NCBI RefSeq assembly: GCF_034661235.1
Contig: NZ_CP141059.1
Coordinates: 1,488,001-1,552,000, forward strand
Length of the DNA: 64,000 nt
Reading direction: 5' to 3'
Origin: Nocardioides bizhenqiangii
Lineage (GTDB): Bacteria; Actinomycetota; Actinomycetes; Propionibacteriales; Nocardioidaceae
Part shown: piece by piece, positions 60,301-64,000 of the stretch
Layout: every line of letters starts with the position of its first letter
Position numbering within the stretch: position 1 is the first letter of the stretch
The notes under the pieces: generated by a model
Told to the model about the DNA's origin: nothing
Seen by the model: only the letters and a program-made list of their open reading frames with translations
Database searches by the model: none
Program-made: the position numbers and the translations under genes

Positions 60301-61073
60301 CTAGCGGCTCGGGCTACTCGACCACCGAAGCGGATACCGGTGATCGAGTAGCGGGGAGCGCTAGCGAGCTGCGTATCGAGATCACGGAAGCCGAGCCGCC
60401 GACGGTGCCCTACGTGCGCGACGAGCAGGTGAAGCGGCTCCGGTCGGCCGAGCGGGCGCTCACGATGCTGGGCAAGGTCAACCCGCTCGCGCTCGAGGAG
60501 TTCACGGCGATGGAGGAGCGGCACAAGTTCCTCACCGAACAGCTCGAGGACCTCAAGGCGACCCGCAAGGACCTGCTCGACATCGTCAAGGACGTCGACG
60601 CCCGCGTCGAGCAGGTCTTCACCGAGGCCTACGCAGACGTCAGCGCGGCGTTCGACCAGACCTTCTCCCGCCTGTTCCCCGGCGGCGAGGGCCGCCTGGT
60701 GCTCACCGACCCGTCGAACATGCTCACCACGGGCATCGAGGTCGAGGCCCGGCCGCCGGGCAAGAAGATCAAGCGGCTCTCGCTGCTGTCCGGCGGTGAG
60801 CGATCTCTGGTCGCGGTAGCGTTCCTGGTCGCGCTGTTCAAGGCGCGCCCGTCTCCGTTCTACATCCTCGACGAGGTCGAGGCCGCGCTCGACGACGTCA
60901 ATCTCGGACGGCTGCTCGACATCTACGAGGAGCTGCGGGAGAACTCCCAGCTGATCGTGATCACCCACCAGAAGCGCACGATGGAGGTCGGCGACGCGCT
61001 CTACGGCGTCACCATGCGCGGCGACGGCGTCTCGACCGTGATCAGCCAGCGGCTGCGCCAGGAAAGCGCGTAG
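57390..61073 (+). CDS. smc: Chromosome segregation protein SMC, with a repeat inserted in frame
   Basis: 1227 residues. MYLKSLTLKGFKSFASATTL, Walker A GPNGSGKSN at 31-39, long coiled coils rich in Ala/Glu/Arg, a hinge near 505-665 (LLGSVAALVNVRTGYEAAVA), and the C-terminal head with the signature LSGGERSLVAVAF near 1133 and Walker B FYILDEVEAALDD near 1157. It condenses and aligns the chromosome with ScpAB. GTG 57390 with GAGGGAG upstream matches the family start. Residues about 964-998 come from a family C repeat (60281-60383) and read GLDTPSPSGSGYSTTEADTG, unlike the surrounding coiled coil and lacking heptads. Confidence 0.96.
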   Translation: MYLKSLTLKGFKSFASATTLQLEPGITCIVGPNGSGKSNVVDALAWVMGEQGVKSLRGGKMEDVIFAGTAGRPPLGRAEVMLTIDNSDGALPIDYSEVTISRTMFRSGGSDYAINGTPCRLLDVQELLSDSGIGREMHVIVGQGQLDTILHATPEDRRGFIEEAAGVLKHRKRKEKALRKLDSTDGNLTRLNDLLSEIRRQLKPLGRQAEVARRAATVQADVRDAKARILADDLVAAQTALEQELADESVLVARREKVEQALAACQEREAALEAALRENLPALSAAQETLSSLGALRERLRGTQSLAAERVRNAAGVHDADAEQAGSAKDPAELEAEADRLAEQEAEILARVAEQQAALEAAVAARKAAEEAAAHEERRVAGLLRAAADRREGLARLHGQVNALRTRATAAEEEKGRLETARADAVARAERAHHDFTALETKVAGLDAGEEGLDAEHEAAVAALADVDDRLAKTREEAQQADRDRSALGARKEALELGLARKDGAGALLAASDSLSGLLGSVAALVNVRTGYEAAVASALGAAADAVAVTDADAAVEAISHLKTDDLGRAGLLLGGGATDRSGWPDLPGGASYAADAVDCPAEVRPALTRLLHKTVVVDDLAAARTLVADYPDVVAVTRDGDLLGAHFAAGGSNAQQSLIEIQAAVDEATSALAEAVAASERLGFDLVRLEGERDEAKRRADVALAKLHESDATLAAVAEELGQYGSLARSARAEAERLADAIAQAETARAHAAAGIAELEERLASAEETGEDEPDTAEQERLAQATRAARQTEMEARLALRTSEERGRALHGRVDQIRRAAEAERQARARAAERRERLLREGRAGRAVATAVSYVLGRLEVSIDRAIRARHEVEESRRGREQELMTVRGRLRELDREHDELVNSVHRDEMAHAQQRMRIEQIEAKAIDELGIGAEALVAEYGPDQPVSVWGEERSASPASASAGLDTPSPSGSGYSTTEADTGDRVAGSASELRIEITEAEPPTVPYVRDEQVKRLRSAERALTMLGKVNPLALEEFTAMEERHKFLTEQLEDLKATRKDLLDIVKDVDARVEQVFTEAYADVSAAFDQTFSRLFPGGEGRLVLTDPSNMLTTGIEVEARPPGKKIKRLSLLSGGERSLVAVAFLVALFKARPSPFYILDEVEAALDDVNLGRLLDIYEELRENSQLIVITHQKRTMEVGDALYGVTMRGDGVSTVISQRLRQESA
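60281..60383. repeat. Family C repeat inside smc, half-units head to head
   Basis: TCTCGATACGC (60284-60294) pairs with GCGTATCGAGA (60371-60381), and CTACTCGA (60314-60321) with TCGAGTAG (60344-60351); both pairs share one centre near 60332. The inserted DNA keeps the smc frame open. Confidence 0.75.
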
Positions 61074-61083
61074 GCGGTCCCTG

Positions 61084-61536
61084 GTGCCTCCTGAGCGGCC
61101 ACCGCGGTCGTCGTACGTCGCCTGGGACCGCGCCACCCTGCGCTGGGCCGACATCGACGTCTACGGGCACATGAACAACGCGCGCTACTTCGAGCTGATC
61201 GACACGGTGGTCAACGACCACCTCGCAGCATCCGTCGGCACCGACATCCGCGCGCTCCCGGCGATCGGGCTGGTCGCCGAGGTGTCCTGCCGCTACTTCG
61301 CCGAGATCACCTACCCCGGGTCACTCGACCTCGGGATCTACGTCGAGCGGCTCGGATCGTCCTCGATCGTCTACCGGGTCGGGATCTTCCAGGGCGACCC
61401 CGAGGGCGGCGGCGCGCTCGCTGCCGCCGAGGGCCGGTTCGTCCACGTCTACGTCGACAACACGGACCCGGCGCGGCCGGTGACCCCGCTGCCGCCCGAG
61501 GTCCGCGCCGCCGTCGAGCCGCTGGTGACGTCCTAG
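61084..61536 (+). CDS. Acyl-CoA thioesterase, hot-dog fold (4HBT)
   Basis: 150 residues, GTG start ten bases after the smc stop. LRWADIDVYGHMNNARYFEL carries the Asp and the N-terminal part of the hot-dog helix typical of 4-hydroxybenzoyl-CoA-thioesterase-like enzymes; CRYFAEITYPGSLDLGIYVE and FVHVYVDNTDPARPVTPLP complete the fold. The acyl substrate is not readable. Its TAG stop is part of the inverted-repeat arm at 61534. Confidence 0.92.
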   Translation: MPPERPPRSSYVAWDRATLRWADIDVYGHMNNARYFELIDTVVNDHLAASVGTDIRALPAIGLVAEVSCRYFAEITYPGSLDLGIYVERLGSSSIVYRVGIFQGDPEGGGALAAAEGRFVHVYVDNTDPARPVTPLPPEVRAAVEPLVTS

Positions 61537-61696
61537 GAGTCCGCTGAACGATCCGGCCGTCGCGAGCGGCGCAGCCGCGGGATGCTCCGCAAGGCGCGGT
61601 CGCGACGGCGCTGTAGGCCCATCTCCGAGCGGCCGCAACGCCGCGGAGCGCCCGCGGGGCGTCGCGCAGCAGGGCGGATCGTTCAGCGGGCTCCTA
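61534..61696. repeat. 163-bp element with 21-bp terminal inverted repeats
   Basis: Arms 61534-61554 and 61676-61696 match in 20 of 21 positions (core CCGCTGAACGATCC). The inside is GC-rich, with further short pairings (GGTCGCGACGGCG-like), and holds no gene. It separates the converging thioesterase and sulfotransferase genes. Confidence 0.65.
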
Positions 61697-61702
61697 GACT
61701 CG

Positions 61703-62770
61703 TCAACCCGAGCGGGTCGCCTCGCGCTCGGCGATCCGCCTGATGGCCGCGTGCTGCTCCTCGGGGATCTCCAGCAGCTCCAGGTAGCCGTCGAGGCGGC
61801 CCGGGTCGAGGACCTGCTCGGTGGTGGTGCCGGCGGTCCTGCGCGACGCGTGGAAGAGCCGCCCGCTCGGGTCGTCCAGGAGATCGCGAGCGACGCGATC
61901 GTTGGACTCCGACCACCTCGCCATGAACTGGTCGAGGTCGGCCTCGGGGAGGGTGACCTGGGGTCCGCCGTCGGCCTGGCGGAGCCGCTTGACGTGCGCG
62001 CGGTTCGAGATCCGCCGCGGCGCGGCGCCCTCGTCCTCGACCTGGTGCAGGTTCAGCACCCGCAGCATCTCGACGGCCTCGACTCCGAGGCTCTCGTTGC
62101 GGACAGTGATCGACCGCAGGTCGGCGGACCGGACGTCGAGCTCGGCGGCATCGAGGAAGTCCTGCGTCAGCGAGCCCTCGGGGAACCGCTCCCGCTCGAA
62201 GCGACGCACCGCGAGCGACGCGGGCTGGAAGGTGTCCTGCCATGTGGTCAGCCGGACCCAGTAGTCGTAGATGCCCGAGAAGTCACGGTGGGACCATGCG
62301 CGCAGGTCGAGGACCTCGCCGAGCTTCACGGCCTGTTGATAGCGGCTCACCAGGTGGTCGTCCTGCCGGCGGAGATAGACCACGACCCTGACCTGACCGG
62401 CCAGACCGTCGATCAGGCCGCGCAGCCTCAGCATCGACTCCGCGGGGATCCGGAAGAGCGCCTCGTCCGAGAGCACGACCGTCGACGGGTCGACAGCGGC
62501 GACCTCGCGACTCAGACGGCGCCGGAGACGGCGTCGGAAGGCGTCGGGCGAGGTGTGACCACCGCGTCGCCAGAACCGGGACTCCGGAAGCGTCTGGTCG
62601 GACCGGGAGTAGAGACCGAGGTCGGTGTGGCGGACGTCGCCGGGGGTCCGTGGATACAGGACCCCCCGGCCCGCCAGGGCTGCTCGGTTGCGCCGGAGGA
62701 ACTGCTGGATCGACGTGGTCCCGGTCTTGTCGCTCCCGATGTGGAGGACGACGTCGGGGCTTGTCGCCAT
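61703..62770 (-). CDS. Sulfotransferase-like P-loop protein
   Basis: 355 residues. VVLHIGSDKTGTTSIQQFLR is a PAPS-type phosphate loop (KTGTTS), and VVVYLRRQDDHLVSRYQQAV the second binding region with Arg and Ser. The remainder is charged and helical and ends with TTTEQVLDPGRLDGYLELLE then IPEEQHAAIRRIAE. The same tail is encoded by the partial gene at 63601, so the two are paralogues. The sulfate acceptor is unknown. It follows another sulfotransferase gene after 42 bp on the same strand. Confidence 0.82.
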   Translation of the reverse strand: MATSPDVVLHIGSDKTGTTSIQQFLRRNRAALAGRGVLYPRTPGDVRHTDLGLYSRSDQTLPESRFWRRGGHTSPDAFRRRLRRRLSREVAAVDPSTVVLSDEALFRIPAESMLRLRGLIDGLAGQVRVVVYLRRQDDHLVSRYQQAVKLGEVLDLRAWSHRDFSGIYDYWVRLTTWQDTFQPASLAVRRFERERFPEGSLTQDFLDAAELDVRSADLRSITVRNESLGVEAVEMLRVLNLHQVEDEGAAPRRISNRAHVKRLRQADGGPQVTLPEADLDQFMARWSESNDRVARDLLDDPSGRLFHASRRTAGTTTEQVLDPGRLDGYLELLEIPEEQHAAIRRIAEREATRSG

Positions 62771-62812
62771 CGTGTTCTCCTCGTGCCGGGGTCGACGGAC
62801 GGGCGGGTGTGA

Positions 62813-63529
62813 TCAGTAGTCGAAGATCTCGAAGTCGTCGGCGTAGATCGCGCGCACCCGCTCCTCGAGGTCCGGTCTGTCGGCAAGGAGGTCGACGCGC
62901 CGCGTCCCCGTGACGTTGCGGGCCGCGACCGGCACCGCAGGGAGGCCAGCCGCCTCGCGGATGGTCTCGAGGTCGGCGGCGAACGTCTCGATCCGGCCGA
63001 TGTGGTCATACCGGATGAGGGACGCCATCACGTTGATGTGCTGCGGCCGCCAGTGCGGGTTCATCTCGCGGACCGGGTCCTGCCGCTCCAGGGCGGCGAC
63101 GAAGTCGTCGAGGCTGACCGGGCGCCCCTCGTCCGGCTCCTCCCCGAGCGCGGCCTGGATCTCGGCTCGCCAGCCCGTGGAGCCCACGATCTTGTCGAGG
63201 TACGCGGACTGGAACCGCCGCAGCGGGTCCCGGACGAACGTGAAGCTGTAGGCCCCGCCCGACAGCATCCGGGCGACCCGGCGGCGGCCGATCGACGAGA
63301 CCTTCGGCAGCCGGTTGTCCTTGTGCACGTTGCCGGGGTTGAAGTCGTGGTCGCCGGTGTGCAGGCGGTCCATCCACAGCAGCACCGTCGAGCAGGCCGC
63401 CTTCGGGTTCTTCACGTACACGATGCCGTGCTCGGGGAGCGCGTGGATGTGGTACGCGAGCGGGCGGTGCGGGAAGAACGCGCGCATCTCCGCCCAGGTG
63501 ACCGTCGGCTTCGCGACGTCGGGCTCCAC
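62813..63529 (-). CDS. Sulfotransferase family 2 (HNK-1 ST-like) protein
   Basis: 238 residues. GIVYVKNPKAACSTVLLWMD is the PAPS 5'-phosphosulfate loop (KNPKAACS), YSFTFVRDPLRRFQSAYLDK the 3'-phosphate loop (RDPLRRFQSAY), and NPHWRPQH the late family motif. This is the Sulfotransfer_2 carbohydrate-sulfotransferase group, distinct from the Stf0 pair near 56 kb. The ATG has GAGGAGCACC upstream. It lies between two paralogous sulfotransferase genes. Confidence 0.87.
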   Translation of the reverse strand: MEPDVAKPTVTWAEMRAFFPHRPLAYHIHALPEHGIVYVKNPKAACSTVLLWMDRLHTGDHDFNPGNVHKDNRLPKVSSIGRRRVARMLSGGAYSFTFVRDPLRRFQSAYLDKIVGSTGWRAEIQAALGEEPDEGRPVSLDDFVAALERQDPVREMNPHWRPQHINVMASLIRYDHIGRIETFAADLETIREAAGLPAVPVAARNVTGTRRVDLLADRPDLEERVRAIYADDFEIFDY

Positions 63530-63600
63530 AGGTGCTCCTCGTTGTCGGTTGCGGAGCGAAACGATAGTGCCTCGCCGTCACCGCGACCCGGGGCGGCCGG

Positions 63601-64000
63601 TCACCGCTTCGCCAGCCGCCGGGAGAAGAGCCGACGAGCCGCCCGAGTGCTGACCGTACGACGGCGCCCCGCCTCCTTCTCCGCGATCCGCCGGATCGCG
63701 GCGTGCTGCTCCTCCGGGATCTCGAGCAGCTCCAGGTAGTGGTCGAGCCGGGCGGGGTCGAGGCGCTGCTCGGTCGTGGTGCCGGCGGTCTTGCGGTCGG
63801 AGCGGAACAGGTCGCCGGACTCGTCGCCGAGGAATTCCTGTGCGACGCGCCGGTTGGCGTCGGCCCAGCTCGCCATGAACCGGTCCAGCAGTGGCCCGGG
63901 CAGGGTGAGCACCGGGCCGGTGTCGGTCCCTCGGAGGTGCACCACGTGGTGGTGGCTCCCGAACAGCCCGGGTCGCTCGCCCTCGTGCTTCACCCGGTAG
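63601..64000 (-). CDS. Sulfotransferase-like protein, C-terminal part (5' end outside window)
   Basis: The frame is open to the last base of the window. The visible 132 residues have LPGPLLDRFMASWADANRRV and TTTEQRLDPARLDHYLELLE then IPEEQHAAIRRIAEKEAGRR, almost identical to the end of the gene at 61703, with an added basic tail (RRLFSRRLAKR). The P-loop part lies outside. Calling it a sulfotransferase rests on that paralogy. Confidence 0.75.
   Translation of the reverse strand, partial: YRVKHEGERPGLFGSHHHVVHLRGTDTGPVLTLPGPLLDRFMASWADANRRVAQEFLGDESGDLFRSDRKTAGTTTEQRLDPARLDHYLELLEIPEEQHAAIRRIAEKEAGRRRTVSTRAARRLFSRRLAKR

Overview
The window is a high-GC actinobacterial chromosome segment, most like Nocardioides or a relative in the Propionibacteriales. 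This is inferred from base composition, the frequent GTACGAC words, the many GTG starts, many apparently leaderless genes, the F420-pathway gene, the NdgR/leuCD pair and the recG-rsmD-coaD-DUF177-rpmF-rnc-mutM-smc order. No tRNA, rRNA, CRISPR array, transposase, integrase or phage structural gene was seen.

1-19.4 kb is an accessory envelope/stress-type cluster. It has many small or multi-pass membrane proteins (BrkB-like, holin-4-type, AI-2E exporter, K+ channel, PLDc_N/SHOCT, SulP, cation/proton antiporter, DUF1622, DUF7144), DUF6325, PRC-barrel and SHOCT proteins, and two LuxR-type regulators, one a large MalT/LAL-type ATPase. Eight intergenic spaces carry the same 45-46 bp promoter layout: an inverted repeat TCAYCC-N5-GGRTGA, 22 bp (once 23), then a -10 hexamer NANNNT. 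The repeat centre falls near -43, a usual activator position, so the cluster looks like one regulon, possibly run by the LuxR-type proteins it encodes. The cluster also holds broken genes: the C-terminus of a formylglycine-generating enzyme, two pieces of an arylsulfatase, and a DUF7144 gene with three frameshifts.

19.5-24.5 kb holds alkylation repair (Ada/AlkA fusion, then ogt) and leucine biosynthesis (ndgR divergent from leuCD). 24.5-30.3 kb is an organosulfur operon (SfnG-like, SfnB-like, SsuD-like, two flavin reductases) divergent from a LysR regulator. 30.4-41.2 kb holds an LTA-synthase-like enzyme, an HU protein with a Lys/Ala tandem-repeat tail, fbiD/cofC, an acyltransferase plus gpsA, a transsulfuration enzyme, ddl plus an SDR, a DUF3515 lipoprotein, a lone Lrp-type ligand domain, thiL and rpmB.

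41.3-48.9 kb is a housekeeping run (DAK2/FakA-like, recG, rsmD, coaD, DUF177, rpmF, rnc, mutM); rnc has no ATG/GTG/TTG start. 48.9-53.8 kb has a large secreted subtilase and a TrmB/LuxR-type regulator. 54-64 kb has an MFS transporter, smc and a thioesterase set among five sulfotransferase-family genes, the last running off the window. Three short dispersed repeat families lie in the second half, one of them inserted in frame in smc.

Sulfur recurs across the window: sulfonate/sulfone use, SulP, transsulfuration, sulfotransferases and a decayed sulfatase/FGE pair. Whether these are functionally linked is inference.
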